A stretch of DNA of 64,000 nucleotides from Hydractinia symbiolongicarpus (GCF_029227915.1 NC_079886.1:13321001-13385000), one strand, 5' to 3'. Shown: positions 1 through 12,865, numbered from the stretch's first letter. Program-made: numbers and translations. The notes: generated from the letters alone by a model not told the origin.

Positions 1-970
1 TAATCTGTTAAAATTATGTTTAGCAGGTTAAGCTGGTCTGTTAATGTATAGAAACTTATTTTTGAATCACAATTTACAATGTGTTAATTCAAACCATGTA
101 TACATTTAACAGTTTTGCTAAAAGACATTATAGGGTAATTGCTCTGTACTGTGAACACTGCATACATTTTATTACTTTAATCGGAGTAACTTTTGTGAGA
201 GAAATATTTATGAATAGACCTACTTATATAAAAATATGCATGCAAAAATAAAATAAATATTTACATAAAAACGAGATTAGTTATGAGCAAATTTCAGGAT
301 GCTGGTTGTTTACATACATGCAAGTTTGAAGAATGCATCAACAAAATATTGACTTTTACAGCTTTTAACTGACAGTTTCACATAGTCATAGTTAACACAG
401 TTATAAAGAGGATTTTGGTAGTGGTAGTGTGGCAAAAAAGTCAAAATATTACAGATTTTAAGGGCGTATCTTTTGGTATATGTTAGCTAACCAGTTAGCT
501 AAACCTCTAAAACCTATAACCACGTTTTTAGAATGATATGAATACATTCTTATTATGCTGTTTCCAAGTAAACTTAGACTAAAACTTACTAGTATACAGT
601 TTACTAACGCTCAGTGACACTTCATAATACTCTGATCAGTTTAAAAAATTAAAATTAGCTGGCCGGTCGCTAAGCAACAAGATGAAGTGCTCAAAACAAT
701 CCAATCTTTAAACCATAATAAGACCATTGAGAATTCAGTATTTCCAAAGTCATTTTTGTTTCTGTATCAAAACTATATATATCTCCTATTTTAACGAAAA
801 TTGTCAATTTTTCATTGTCCATTGTCCCTTAACGATCAAACCAAGATGTGAACAATTAGCGTAGGTAAATAATATGCATCCTTTTTAAATAAGCACAATA
901 TATTTTTTAAAAGACAATTTGATTTTAGAAGTATGCATTCTACTTATTATGCTCTGATTATTTTAACCAA
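1..970. other. AT-rich DNA, nothing recognised
   Basis: I see no convincing open reading frame, RNA gene or clear repeat in this stretch. It is AT-rich and full of stops in all frames. It ends where a decayed LINE reverse transcriptase begins. Confidence 0.5.
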
Positions 971-974
971 AGAT

Positions 975-2275
975 ACAAGTAGGGCACTTGATGATGAGCA
1001 GTTTTCCTGTGGTGCGTTCATAGATCTTCAAAAAGCTTTTAAACTGTCATAGTATACTCCTTTGAAAGCTGGAACTATGTGGTATTAGGGGTATTGCTAA
1101 TAATTGGTTCAGATCTTACCTTACTAAAATATCTCAATTTGTAAACTATGGAGGGAAAATTCTACTTTAAGGAAGGTTTTATGTGGCATACCTCAAGGTT
1201 CTGTGTTAGGTCCCTTACTTTTTATCATCTATATTAATGACGAGAGACAGTTAAATCTTCTTCACAAGGATATCTTCTTAAGAAATTTACAATACTATAT
1301 TATCCATTCTACATTTTTTGCTGATTATACATGTCTACTTTTTTCAAGTCCCTCTCTAAAAAGGATCAACAAATGTGTCAATATTGATCTCAAGAGGTTC
1401 TTCAAATGGTTATGTGCAAATAAAATATCCTTTGATGTTTCGAAAACTGAGGTTATCCTCTTTCATAGTCTAAGTAAAAAAATCATTCCAAATATTAGTC
1501 TAAAGCTTAATGGTAAACATTGCAGTCATCCTATATATACAAAATGTATCTGCTAAACTTCAAAATGCTAAAAGTATCATTTCCAAATGTTATTTTGTTC
1601 CTAAATCTGCTCTTCTTTGTATCTATTTTGCTCTCTTTGATTTTCATTTAAGATTATGCTGACTGGTTTGGGCCCAGAACCCAAAAGCAATGTGCAAGGT
1701 TTTTGACATTTTCTGATTTTAATGCACATACATCTCCTTTATTTAATGAACTCCGCATTCTAAAGCTTTTACTGACCTTATTAAAACCTTAAATGTTTTA
1801 ACGGTTTATCAAATTTTAAACAGGCAAAATTCTTCTCTTAGTAACACTTTTGATCACAGATACTACTCTAATACTCACATCACTAGGGGGAAATCATGGG
1901 GTTTATCAGCTAAAAGGCACTGCAAAACCTCCAATATGGTATTAATTCAATTGTTTATCAATCAGTTGTTCACTAGAATGAGCTGCAGTGTATATGTGGC
2001 CTGAACTATATCAAAATTTAATCTAAACTAAATTGCAAAATAGCACCTTGCTAAGTAAATACACTGCCTAATTTATCACAAATGTTTTACTTGTTTCTCA
2101 TTGGTTGTTATTTAGAACATTAATCATCTACTAAACACTGGTGGCCTTCCTTAGGATAGTCTTTGACCTATAGGTGTGTCTTCTACATTTCCGTAACAAA
2201 ATATTTATTGTAATTATTTTTTATTTATTTTTACTTTGTAAATGACTTATTGATAAATAAATACTACTACTACTG
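975..2275 (+). mobile_element. Decayed CR1/L2-like LINE, reverse transcriptase and 3' end
   Basis: Translated pieces in several frames read as a non-LTR retrotransposon reverse transcriptase. Near 985-1040 there is CGAFIDLQKAF, a core RT motif, then GIRGIANNWF near 1085. An open frame from 1203 carries SVLGPLLFIIYIND and the catalytic block as FADYTCLL. The second Asp of the usual FADD is Tyr, so this copy could not polymerise. Downstream frames (1560-2000) show CLVWAQNPK-like and YGINSIVYQSV-like pieces of the C-terminal region. The element seems to end with an AATAAATACTACTACTACT tail near 2257-2275, the short 3' repeat common in this clade. Frameshifts and stops are frequent, so it is a pseudogene. 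The 5' half and endonuclease are absent. Confidence 0.8.
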
Positions 2276-3360
2276 TACTGAAAGACATTGTAACAGACAA
2301 GTATGACACTACATGTCTTAGACAATGGAGTCTTAACAATTGACACTGTATGTCTATATAGCCAGTGTTTACAGTACAGTCCAGATGTAAGCGTACGCGT
2401 ACACTCAAGTTTCACAACTTTTTCTCGGAGGCAGTAGTTGTTTGTCTTTTGTTCTTATTAATTATTTTGCAAGTCTTGTAAGTCATTAACTTGCGCGTAA
2501 TAAACAAAAGATTATTGAAGAAAAAATAGCTTATTATAACTGCGCGTAACTATTGTTAAATAGTATTAACATAACTATTCCCAATAGCATAATTGCAAAT
2601 GTTATCAACTCTATTAATGTGACACGAAGAGCCATTGTTTAATAGTTTTATTAAATAAAAGTTTTGCGTGGAAACTAAATAAACTAGTGAGAAGGCCTTG
2701 TTGGTTGTGCGGGCTAAATAAAGCTTTTAAGCGATAGAAATTATTATATTTTAACAAAGATTGAAACTTTAATTTTGATAGAAAAGTTTTTTCGATCGTG
2801 TTTTAAAAGTTTAAAAACGAAAAACGGCGATAGAAATGTTTTTTAGATCGCATTTTAAAAGTTTAAAAACGAAAAACGGAGATAGAAATATTTTTGCGAA
2901 GATGTGTCTCCTTCTCTTTTAAACCTCCTTGCTTCGTTAGATAGTGTTTTAAGTATTTAAAATGTTATCAACTCTATCAATGTGACACGGCAAGACTAAA
3001 TAGACAGCGAGATACATTGTTTGTTGGAAGCATTGTTTAAATCTTTTAAGCGATAGAACTGTTGCGCGCTAGAAAAAACAAAGACAATGTTTTTAACAAT
3101 AAAATGTAGCGTGATACTATAAAACACAATTATCTACATTTCTTTTTAATACAAAAGGCTAGCGCATCCTTTTTAAATCTCATAAGAGAATTTTGTTATT
3201 TATTAATGTGATTTTATTGTGCTCTATTCATTGTGCGCAAATCTATTGTTTAAAGTTATGCATTTTAGTATTCACATAAACAAACACAAGAATATTAAAC
3301 AGGTTATGAAAAGTACTTTCAAAAAAAAAAAAATATATATATATACAGAAAAATATATAA
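2276..3360. repeat. Non-coding spacer with 52-bp tandem repeat and a repeated block
   Basis: A 52-bp unit starting GATAGAAA and ending AAAAACGG repeats at 2777-2828 and 2829-2880, with a partial third from 2881. A separate block, GTTATCAACTCTAT(T/C)AATGTG, occurs near 2598 and again near 2961. No gene is seen. The stretch lies between the LINE tail and the Tc1-like transposase and may include sequence of that transposon, but I could not pair terminal inverted repeats. Confidence 0.6.
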
Positions 3361-3364
3361 TGTT

Positions 3365-4188
3365 TTAATGTCCAGACGCTCTCCCTCCTCGCTGTACGAC
3401 GATTGGCAAAACTTTTAATACATGGTCAATATATTTATTACCTTTTGCGATGCATACAGTATTCCAAAACTTAATAATTCCATCTACAAGTTCTCGTTTA
3501 CTCAAAGGTTTTACCTGCTTACGTAAATAATTTTTTAGCTCTGCCCACACCATCTCGATAGGGTTCATGTCCGGAGATTCAGAAGGTGTAGGCCAATAGT
3601 TAATTTTATTGCTTTTCATAAATTCCATGGCGTATTTTGATTTGTGCTTCGGATCATTATCCTGGAAAAAGTCTGTGCCCATCAGGATAAACAGTTTGGA
3701 TAAATGGCTACAGTACTTTAGCCAATATTGTGTCCACGTAAAATTCCTGGAAAATAAAGTATAAATATAGTTATATTAAATAAATATTAATATAAATAAT
3801 ATTAGATATTATTAATATAAATAATATTAGAGGGCAAAAGATGAGGTGGATTAACACATTTATATACCTTTCTCATTATACCAGTGAAAATAAGCAATCC
3901 TGTTCTCCCTCTTCCGGAAATGCCAGCCCATACATGAACTTTGTAGGGATGTTTTACTTTCGGTTTGAGTTTGGCAAAGTGATTTTTTCTCCTAAAACAT
4001 ATTCTTGAATGTCGCTCCATACTTGATTCGTCCGTGAAAATTACATCGTGAAAATCTTCTTTCGTGATAATTAATTCAGAGGCAAAATTTAATCTTATTT
4101 CAGAATTTACTGGCCTTATAGCTTGACAGTACCTCGGGCCACTTTGTATCCAACCTAACCTTGCTCTATGGCGCTTTAATCTGCTCCA
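3365..4188 (-). pseudogene. Tc1/mariner-type transposase, broken, with a 121-bp intron-like gap
   Basis: Cut-and-paste DNA transposase of the IS630/Tc1/mariner superfamily. Reading from 4188 down, the catalytic blocks appear in order: VIFTDESS (first Asp, near 4040), VHVWAGIS, QDNDPKH (second Asp, near 3660) and PDMNPIE (Glu, near 3560). There are 34 residues between the Asp of QDN and the Glu, the DD34E spacing. After ...GIMRK (3868) the frame is interrupted and resumes in phase at EFY (3746). The gap 3747-3867 begins GTATAT and ends TTTTCCAG, so it looks like a spliced intron. One stop after ...ILAKVL and a one-base frameshift near 3668 disable the copy. I do not see the N-terminal DNA-binding domain or the TIRs. 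Confidence 0.9.
3747..3867 (-). other. Probable intron inside the Tc1-like transposase
   Basis: This 121-bp AT-rich segment has a GTATATAAAT start and a TTATTTTCCAG end on the - strand. It sits exactly between two codons (phase 0), and removing it restores the family alignment MRK-EFYVDTI. Its interior holds a short duplicated ATAAATAATATTAG unit. An AT-rich insertion that happens to look like an intron is the alternative. Confidence 0.6.
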
Positions 4189-4388
4189 TTGTATTTACAC
4201 AATTACTATTTAATCTGTAACTATGGTTACTGTTAAACTTTTTGATATTTAGAAGAACATTGTACGTTTTGGATTGCTTGAAAATTGGTGTGTGAACACC
4301 TGAAACGTCGCAAATAATGTATATAGTTTTGTTTTTTGTTGTTGTCAATTTACTAGCGCGAAGATTCTTCATCATCGTATAGAATTTT

Positions 4389-6418
4389 TAATGCACATTA
4401 TCGTATTTCATAGATTATGGATAGTGTTTGAGAAGAAGAAATTGGATGACATCTTCCAAGACGCATGTTAGCTATACTCTCATACTAAACCCTACACCCT
4501 AAAGGTGAACTTTAAGTTTAAGAAATAAATTTCCAATACTATAGTTTTGAAGGATTTTGTGAGGTAGCTAACCAGCTATTTAGACATGTTTGGCATCTTT
4601 AAACATGTTTCGAATCTTTAAGATATGTTAGTAAGTTACCTGTTGATACAGAAGGTTATGCTAAAAGAAATAAATTTACTTGGAGTGAATCAAAAGTTAT
4701 ACTGACAAGTTTTCATTTTACTTGCAAATTGAACTGGCCTGCTTTGTGGTTCATTCACATGTGTCTGCTATATTTTGATTTTACTTGAGGTGAATTGTTG
4801 TTTTTGTTAATAACGTTTTTACTAGGTTTACACATCAGATTTCATTACAATATCGATAAGAACCTTTTTTAATGTAAAGAATACTGCATTTTGTTATGAA
4901 ATAGTTAAAAACACTCTCCTAAGAAAACTAAGCATCACCTGACATTTCCAATACATAGTAACCTCCCCCCCCCCCCCCTCCCCAAATTCAATATCAAAAG
5001 GAATTTCCCTATTTTCACAAAACTAATTGCTAGTTTGCTGTGAAAATTCTAGTCTTTTACTTTAAAATTTAAGTCTTTTACAATATGATTTGTCATAATG
5101 GTGTAAATGATGCAGTGTATTTTAAAAATAAGATAATTTTGGGCTGTATGATTAATCATAAATGACTTTTCAAAAATCACATTTTTAATATAGGCTAGGT
5201 TTCCATTGCACCAGATAGGTTTGAGTTGTTCTAAGATTTATACCAGATAGTTCTTCTGTTTCTACTAAAAAGGAATGTGTTAAGAGGTTTTAGTGCTAAA
5301 AGTAAAATACTTTGCTCCAACTTTGGAAGTAATATAATTTGTTTTATCTCTAGCACTTTCTTTAAGCATGATAGACACATTCCTTCATTTTGTGGTGAAA
5401 CTGTTGCCACTAAAGTCAGAAAAAAATTAGCAATAATATTTTTTCAGAAGAAGTGAAAGCGTTAGAAACTAAATCCAGCAAATTACTCTATTTCTGCAAG
5501 CTTGGTGTAATTGTGCAAGAAACAAATTTTTTTAAACCAAATGGTTATATATTATAGCAAATATATTTTGGAAATAATTGTATACTTCTTTGAAATAAGA
5601 ATCTTGTTTTCTTTGCTGTATATTTGTTTTTTAATATACCAAACTCACAAGCTAAGCTATAGTCTTATAGCTTCTTTTTTTTGCTTATTTGTTTTCACTA
5701 CAAATAATAATTATGGCTGCCAAAACATCTTTTTGTCTGAGTTCATTTAAGTGTTTATGAATGAATCTGATTATCCTCTTAATACATTGTGAGTTTGACA
5801 AATCATATTTAGTCTATCATGTGGTCTATTTAGTCTTAGGTAGTGAGTTAGAGTTCTCTCTCCCTCATTGCCATCAGTCATAAAGGAATAAACTTGTATA
5901 TATATTTTAGAGAAATATTAAGACAGAACAATGTTGTCAAGAGTTTTAAAGGAACACAATTTAAAGCAAGCGATCACCAAAGAAAAACATGGTATTCACT
6001 TTATTTAATTGTTTATCTTTTTGTTGACTGGTGTTTTTTGTTGATAAATTATGTTTTTTGGTGTGTAATATATTATTAAAAGTTCTCAGTAAAAGTAAAT
6101 TAGTAATTATTTTCAATGAAACGAAAACACTGTTAGGTGTCATATTTAAAAATATATTTTATCAACTAGTCTCTACAATCATATTCATGATATATGCAGC
6201 AAAATTTTTATTTACATGTGCGTTTTGTAGCACATATACAATTTCTATATGAAAACTCACTAATAAAAAAGACAAGTTTCTAAAATATAAAACAATTTAT
6301 CAATATGATTGTTGAAATTAGTTGATAGAAATATATATTTTAAAATGTGACACTCAAAGGTGTTTTTGTTTTGTTATATATATATCCATACACATATTTT
6401 TTATTAAATTGTTCATTT
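4389..6418. other. AT-rich spacer, poly-C run, no gene seen
   Basis: No coding region can be supported. Notable only for a C-rich homopolymer run near 4966-4983 and for AT-rich low complexity beyond 5500. Open frames here (for example 5511-5750) are made of Ile, Phe, Tyr, Leu and Lys and look random. Confidence 0.5.
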
Positions 6419-7469
6419 GTGATGCTCTCTAGGAAAATCGACCTCTTCTATTTTTAATTCGTATTTTTAAAACAATAGAATTCCATATTTTGTATTTTTT
6501 AAAATACGCATATTTCTTAAAAAAACATATATTTGTATTTTCAAAAAATTTGGATTTCGTATTTAAAAATAAGCCTAAAATATGCAATTTGTATTAAAAA
6601 ATATGTGTATTTCTAAAAATACGCATTTCTAAAAATACGCTGTAGATTTAAAATGCAAAGGCATAAAAAAGAGTTAAAGGTTTTATATTTTTTCACGAAA
6701 TGATTATATATTTTACAATAGAAAAATGAAACGATTTTAAAACGATTTTGTAAAAAAAGTTTACAACGATTTGATAGGATTATGATGAGAAAACGTCCCT
6801 GCAAAGCTCTAAATTTGCCATATATCATTCTACAATTACGAGAAAACTTCCCTGCGAAGTTTCTGAGTTGCTGTATTTCATTCTCAAATGACAAGCAAAC
6901 GTCTCTGCGAAGCTTTAAAGTTGCCGTATTTCAATCTAAATTGACGAGAAAACGTCTCAGCAAAGCTTTAAAGTTGCCATATTTCTTTCTAAAACGACGG
7001 GATAACGTCCATGTGAAGCTCTAAAGTTGCTGTATATCATTCTAAAATTACGAGAAAATGTGCCTGCGAAGCTCTAAAGTTGCCATATACCATTCTAAAA
7101 TGACGAGAAGTAATTTTTCTATTTAATTAATTAACCACTCACTTGATACACGTAACATTTTTAAGGATAGGAAATTCTATTTTTAAAAATAGAATTTCAA
7201 ATTTTCTATTTTTAAAAATAGAATTTCGTATTTTCTATTTTTAAAAAATACAAAATTCGTATTTTCTATCTTTACAAAATACGAAATACGAATTTCGTAT
7301 TTCTAATAATAGAATTTCATAGTTTTAAAAATACGAAAATTCGTATTTTGTATTTCTAAAAATATGCGTATTTTAAGATACGAATTCCGTATTTTTTAAT
7401 ACCAAATTTCCGTATTTCGTATTTTTTAATACGAAAAGAGAAGTGGTCGATTTCCCTAGAGAGCATCAC
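6419..7469. mobile_element. 1051-bp non-autonomous DNA transposon (MITE) with TIRs
   Basis: The left end GTGATGCTCTCTAGG (6419) is mirrored by CCTAGAGAGCATCAC ending at 7469. The similarity continues inward (AAATCGACC.CTTCT) for about 40 bp. ATTT flanks both sides (6415-6418 and 7470-7473), a likely target-site duplication. The subterminal regions (6440-6660 and 7160-7440) are dense with short TATTTTTAAAAATACG-type palindromes. The centre is a minisatellite. There is no transposase, so mobility would need a helper in trans. The 4-bp duplication and TIR do not let me assign a superfamily. Confidence 0.85.
6787..7110. repeat. 53-bp minisatellite, six copies, inside the MITE
   Basis: A unit starting GAGAAAACGTC and containing GCGAAGCTCTAAAGTTGCC repeats at 6787, 6840, 6893, 6946, 6999 and 7052, with a partial unit at 7105. 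The spacing is exactly 53 bp each time, so copies differ by substitutions only. Short open frames on both strands here come from the repeat and are not genes. Confidence 0.9.
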
Positions 7470-7473
7470 ATTT

Positions 7474-8980
7474 GTTGGCGGCAACATAACAGTGAAACAG
7501 AAATATCGTGCAAAAATGAAAAAGAAAAAATGTTTAAAAGGCAATATTTAGGAAATGTACGGTGGTAGCATTGATTATTTAAGTGTATTAAACCATGTCA
7601 TACATTCTAAGGAAAAAAAATGTACATCGACATACTCACAATATTTTTTTGGATATGGAGGGTGTAAATTTTTGTGTTACTGCTGGGCAAGGAAGACGCT
7701 AAGGCTGATGTGTATTTTAATTTATATTTTAACTTTTGCTAAGTTTCCTCGTTATTTGTGCCTTATTTGTGTCTCCAAGTGATGTGTATCTTGATAACGT
7801 AGTATAATAGATGACTATAAAAGAAAGTTTTAAAATTTCAAAAAAAGGAGTCATGCTTACAGCAACACCAACAATTAGCATGGCTTAAGAATTTGAATTT
7901 AACTAAAAAAGCTAAGATCCTAAGTCCACTGTGAACATTGACAAGTTCAAAATTGTGTAAATCTATTCTAGAAATAGCCATGTCAACATTGTTTATTACT
8001 GATTGTGGTTTCCAGCCTAAGATTCTCTTCAGAGACTCAATATCACAAATAAAATACATAACAGACTGAGACAGTGTCCAGTGTTGCCTGAGGTCTTATA
8101 GCTTGAAAGATAATTTCAGGTTTAAAACGAAATGCAAAGATGGCAACACTGCAAAAGTTTAGGTAGGTAAATATTGAATAGCAGTATAATTCTGGATCAG
8201 TTGCATTTTCAACAGCAAGTTATGAAAAGTTACATGATTCTGCACAAATGCGAGGAAGACCATTACTTCCAAAGTTAACTAGTAAACAGCCTCAGAATTT
8301 CAGAACTATTTGCTTCAGCAAGTGCTGAAGTAGTACTGTAATTTAAGAATTTACTAAGCAGAAAAAAATAAGACATGGTCAAAAGCACAACAGCCTAAGC
8401 ATTGACTTTAGCATTTTACTTTATTGTTTTAAAATCTTATACTAGGCCAAGCTATGGTAAGCATAATATATCACCACGGCCATCAACACTAAATAAATTG
8501 CCTTGTTTGTGTTTTTCTGAAGTCGCGTCTTCTAACCAGTCACTGATCACTCTGCCATTTGAATGGAAACTTCTATGATAAGTGCTTTCAAAAGCAAACA
8601 TTGAGCATCAATGTTCACTCTGTTTAAGCGGCTGCAAATTGCTGTCATCGCAATAGACCTCCTCGTCGATAGCAACACCGTTTTGGATTTCCTACTTTCA
8701 CAATGCATCTCCAGATGGCTGGGGTATCTTAAGTTGGTGTAAACAGAAGAATTTGTTGGATTGCGTTGGATTGTATTTGTTTTAATCATGATTTTTACTA
8801 TGAAAGAATTAATATATTGGAATGTTGTGGCACTTAAGAATATTTGTCTTCCCTAGGCAAATCTTTTTCTGGGAAAGGGAGTAGAAAAGCTTATTTAATT
8901 AAGAAAGTCATAGCTGCTCAGCTCAGCAAGGAGATACTGGATCGAAGAGCTGCAACTGTTGGTTACATTAAAATTGCTTT
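7474..8980. other. Spacer, possible old coding traces, no gene called
   Basis: No intact frame. Between 8170 and 8800 some + strand translations are GC-richer and peptide-like, but they are broken and I cannot tie them to a family. They may be the 5' part of the YqaJ-type pseudogene that follows. Confidence 0.35.
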
Positions 8981-8989
8981 TTCTATAGA

Positions 8990-10400
8990 GTTAAAATAAG
9001 GCTGGATGAATTCCGTTGTATACTTTCTAGACATAACTACCAGCTGTCTCAGGGACTATGCCTAAAAGAGTATTTCAGAGAAAAGGTTACAAAGAAGGCC
9101 ATAATCTGATGTTTGCAGGGATGTATCAAATGTTGAATTTAACAATATCTCAATTTGCTTAAAGTATTGTTTTATTCAAGGCAATGTTGTGCCACAGCGA
9201 AATGCCTTATAATGTCTGGGTGTGTATAAACTCTGACATTCGTGAAATTGTGACTGGAGAGTGATGCAGGATACAGTGAGTTGTGTAAGCATATTTTTCC
9301 TCTGTTACATTTTGTTGAAAATAAAGAGGCTGGACAAAACTTGCATGTCTAAAAAACAAAAGTGGCAAGAAACTGTTACCAAAAGGGTAAAGTTCACCAA
9401 CCTGTGCCCTTAAACTTTAAAAGACCTCATCTGGAAAACAACCACTTGCCAATAAAATGTCCAAAATATATGTTCGATCATCGTCCACCTCAAGAGCGAA
9501 ACTCAACTATTAATTGAAGTGAACTTTTATCAGCATCAGATGATAAAGCTTCTGTTCTGTGCTTTAAAGACAGTAACATTGTTTTTGAGCACAGTTTTAA
9601 TGAAGTAACACCAGTTGCAAGAAGACCGTTAAATATGAACGAACTGGTTATGGGACAACCTACATCTGATGATTTTTACAAATCATTAATGGAAAATTGT
9701 ACTGAAGCACAGATAGATTATCGCTATGGTGTTATCTCAACCTCAGTAGCACATGCTGTTCTTGCTAAATATAGCTGTTTAAACCATAACATTTCTGCAA
9801 TAAATAATTTGGTTGCTAAGATATTGGGCTATACACCAATTGCAAAGACTGCATCACTTTCATGGTGTAATGAACAAGACTTTGCACAGAGTTTCTCTTG
9901 TAAAGATGCTGGCCTAAGAATACATCATAAAAAGCATAGCCTTGGTGCTAATGCTGATGGTCTTATTTTTTTGTACTTGCTGTGATGGTTTAGGAGTTTT
10001 GGAAATCAAATGTCCTTATAGTGCTTGTGATAAAAATATGCTTGATTATGCTAAATGGCATAACTCTTGCATTAATGTCATGTCTGATACATCTGAGGTT
10101 GTCTATACCTTTAAACCTGGCCATCCTTATTTCACACAAATTTAGCATCAAAGGCATGTAACTGGAGAAAATTATGCTGACTTTGTCATACATTTACCAC
10201 AAGAATCATACACAATTAGAGTGGGAAAAAATACTGTTTATTCAAATCAATCCGTGCCTGGTTTGGAACATTTTTTCGAACATATATAATTCCAGAGATG
10301 TTTAGTGAAGAAATATTGAATACTGAATATATATGCAAAGATGTTTCAAATGAAATTGTTGAGTATGTTTCTATATGTGACAGTAATCACATGGCTCATG
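8990..10400 (+). pseudogene. YqaJ/lambda-exonuclease-type nuclease, decayed
   Basis: The best conserved part is 9635-10200. It has the order expected for YqaJ-family recombinase/exonucleases: a RYGVISTS...AHAV stretch, NNLVAKILGY, then (9930-10010) LGANADGLIF and GVLEIKCPYSACDK. The D of ADG and the E and K of LEIK match the family's metal-binding/catalytic core. HPYFTQI follows near 10120 and a IIPEMFSEE-like tail near 10290. Frameshifts near 9975 and 10145 and stops upstream show it is inactive. Upstream, 9420-9500 has a KRPHLENN...KYMFDHRPPQ stretch in the same frame direction. In eukaryotic genomes such nucleases are often accessory genes of ISL2EU/Harbinger-like transposons. That association is family knowledge, not seen here. 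Confidence 0.8.
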
Positions 10401-12600
10401 TCTCATGGCTCAATAAAATGGTTTTTTTAAAGCCACAAATTTAAAAAACATTTTAATTGGTAAACAATACAGGTTAGTATATACAGATGACTGATTTTTA
10501 TATATATTAAAACTAAAATTTGACCAAAATTGCTCAGCCTTCTAATGGAAAAAAGCACACAGAAAAGTGAAATTATATTAAAAGCCATGTCATGTTTTGA
10601 ATTAATAACACATTAACACACTAATGTATATAATACTTCTACAATATAATTTCCAAATCTAAAATTCATACACTTAAAAATGGGTGAAAAAGGTTTATTA
10701 TGCCACAAATAACATTTTTTAGAAATGTGTGGCTTTAAAAAAAACTATTTAATTATAGTGATTGCATAAGCCTGACATTTCTCTGCAAATTGAAGGGAGT
10801 TCTGAGAATATTATTTTACCAAAGGCGGTTGCATATTTAATATTGCCCCAGCTATTGGTCACATATATTGGACGATCATCCTAATCAGTTGTTAAGTGAT
10901 GAAGAAACATTTTGCCAGTGGTCAGTTGCACGAGTATGGAAATGTGCAGAAGGAAATGATTGTGTGAATGGATATGGGTTGTTATTATACTAAAAAGTTT
11001 GTGTTGTGGATTGATTTTAGAACTACCGAGGATGTTAAGCTTCATGGAAGTGGTAAAAGGGTGGAGAATGTTTTGGATGGTCTTACTTTTCAGATAAAGA
11101 AAACTGTTGAGGGTAAGGGAAAGATGAACCCACGTGTTTTTGTTTATGGATGCGCAGGTTAAGGGTGAAACATTTTCAAATCTTGTAGGGGCTGAAGGGT
11201 TGTCGTAAGACTAAATTGGTTTTGGATTTGTTGGGCAGTGAATTTATGGTCTATTTTACATATATATAGGAATTTTGTCCTACTTTAAGGCAAAATAAGG
11301 CTTATTTGAAAAGGAAATAATTATGGAGTGATTTTTGCTGGAACCTGTTGATAGGCTGTTTGAGGTTATTGGAACTTTCAGTTTAGAATTGGCTGGTTGC
11401 AAGGTTCTGTTTATGTGGATGAAGTTACAAAGTATAACTTGTAGGCATAGATTGCACTCTTTGTGGTTGATGATTGGAGGTATATTAGGCGATACCAAAA
11501 AAATGTGAAGTCAACAGAAGATCTTTTTTATTTTATTTACAATGTTCAGATGTTACAATTATTAATGAGGAGATTTGTGTAATAGAAAATTAGAAAGTGT
11601 TGTTAAGATGTTGAAAGAGGGTAAGCTCTCGTGTTTGTATATTAGGTTAGAATTTCCGTTTAATTATTTGTTTGTTCAGTAGTTTGATATTTTATTATGT
11701 TACATAGAGAATTTCCCAGATTTTCTAATTGTAATTTTTTACACACTACAAGTAACATTTTGCGTAAAAGTGAAATAGGAATGTCAAGGTTGGGTGTTTA
11801 GTATCATTGTCTAAGGAAGCAGACCCATATCGAGTTCCCTGATCATGGGGGAATCTATGCGGTGAGCTTTAAGAGACGGTGTTGTGATAGTTGCGTTATT
11901 TTGGTTAAAATTGAGTTCATCCTACAATGAGAAGAAAGTTAAAAGTAGCAGGAGAAGTATGCATAGAGTGGGTTAGGGGAACAGTCAATTGATAAAAGGT
12001 AATACCTGAACTCATCTGTACGATGTAATGCACTGATAAAACATCTCGGATGTGGAGAACCAACAGCTCAGTGTAAGCTGTTCAATGATTGGTGATATTT
12101 CTCCCATCCAGTTTGAACCAGTTTGGTACATAATTATTTAAAACAAACTTTTTATAATTTACAAAAAAATCAAAGTTGATGCCTTTCTTGTCACCTACAT
12201 AAGGCAACCACAATTTTACTGCAGCTACTGTTGATTCTCTTTGTTCATTCTTTAGTACAAATGCTACTGTGTAAGGCTGCCACATCTGTAATGCAGCCAA
12301 CAGCCAATTTTTTAAGAACAAAATAAAAAATTAAATTTATGTGACAGCCAAGATTTTAACAAAAATGTTTTCATTAAGATATTAACACTGGTGGTCATAC
12401 TAATGTTGAATTTCCAATGTTGATACACACACTGTCATATGGAAAATAGCTAACCTCTTGGTCGATGGCTTTTAGATACTACCAGAATACTTTTAATGAA
12501 ATAAATTAAGTGGAATGAGAATACACCGCTTAGCCCTTTGAACACCACAGAAATATATGTATATATGTTCAGTGTAATATTTCCTTGGCCACCAATGACT
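10401..12600. other. Spacer without recognised genes
   Basis: Short open frames occur (10968-11162 on +, 12082-12321 on -) but I recognise no motif in them and see no splice-compatible neighbours. No repeats of note. Confidence 0.4.
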
Positions 12601-12669
12601 AATATAATATGTCTGTTGTTTTTGTTTAGAATTTACTCATAATATTTGCCATCTGCAACAATATGTCAA

Positions 12670-12865
12670 AAGCATGTCATATTAAAGAAAATGTCCTGTT
12701 CCACAGTTTCAGATGCATACTCTTCTTCCTTTTTCTGTTCTCCTGAGGATAAACTAGAGAAATCAAGCTTTTCGTCCAAAGAATAGTATTCTTCCGAATA
12801 TATGTCAGCTGTTACATATTGTACAGCTTCTTTTATAGACAACCTGCCTCAAGAAGACGCCATGT
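12670..12865 (-). pseudogene. Possible start of an acidic-N-terminus protein, family unknown
   Basis: On the - strand a frame beginning MASS near 12862 and, after one stop, running through RLSIKEAVQYVTADIYSEE, is rich in Asp, Glu and Ser to about 12680. Such acidic starts are seen on several transposase types, including piggyBac, but no catalytic region follows downstream. I do not assign a function. Confidence 0.35.

Noticed and set aside
4966-4983. C-rich run as a possible structured element.
   Set aside because: A simple homopolymer tract, with no partner sequence nearby.
5511-6252. Hydrophobic short frames that might look like membrane proteins.
   Set aside because: Composition is that expected from AT-rich random DNA. 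No conserved motif, start context or splice signals.
6782-7024. Overlapping open frames on both strands in the 53-bp repeat.
   Set aside because: Period 53 is not a multiple of three, so frames change each unit. The peptides are accidental.
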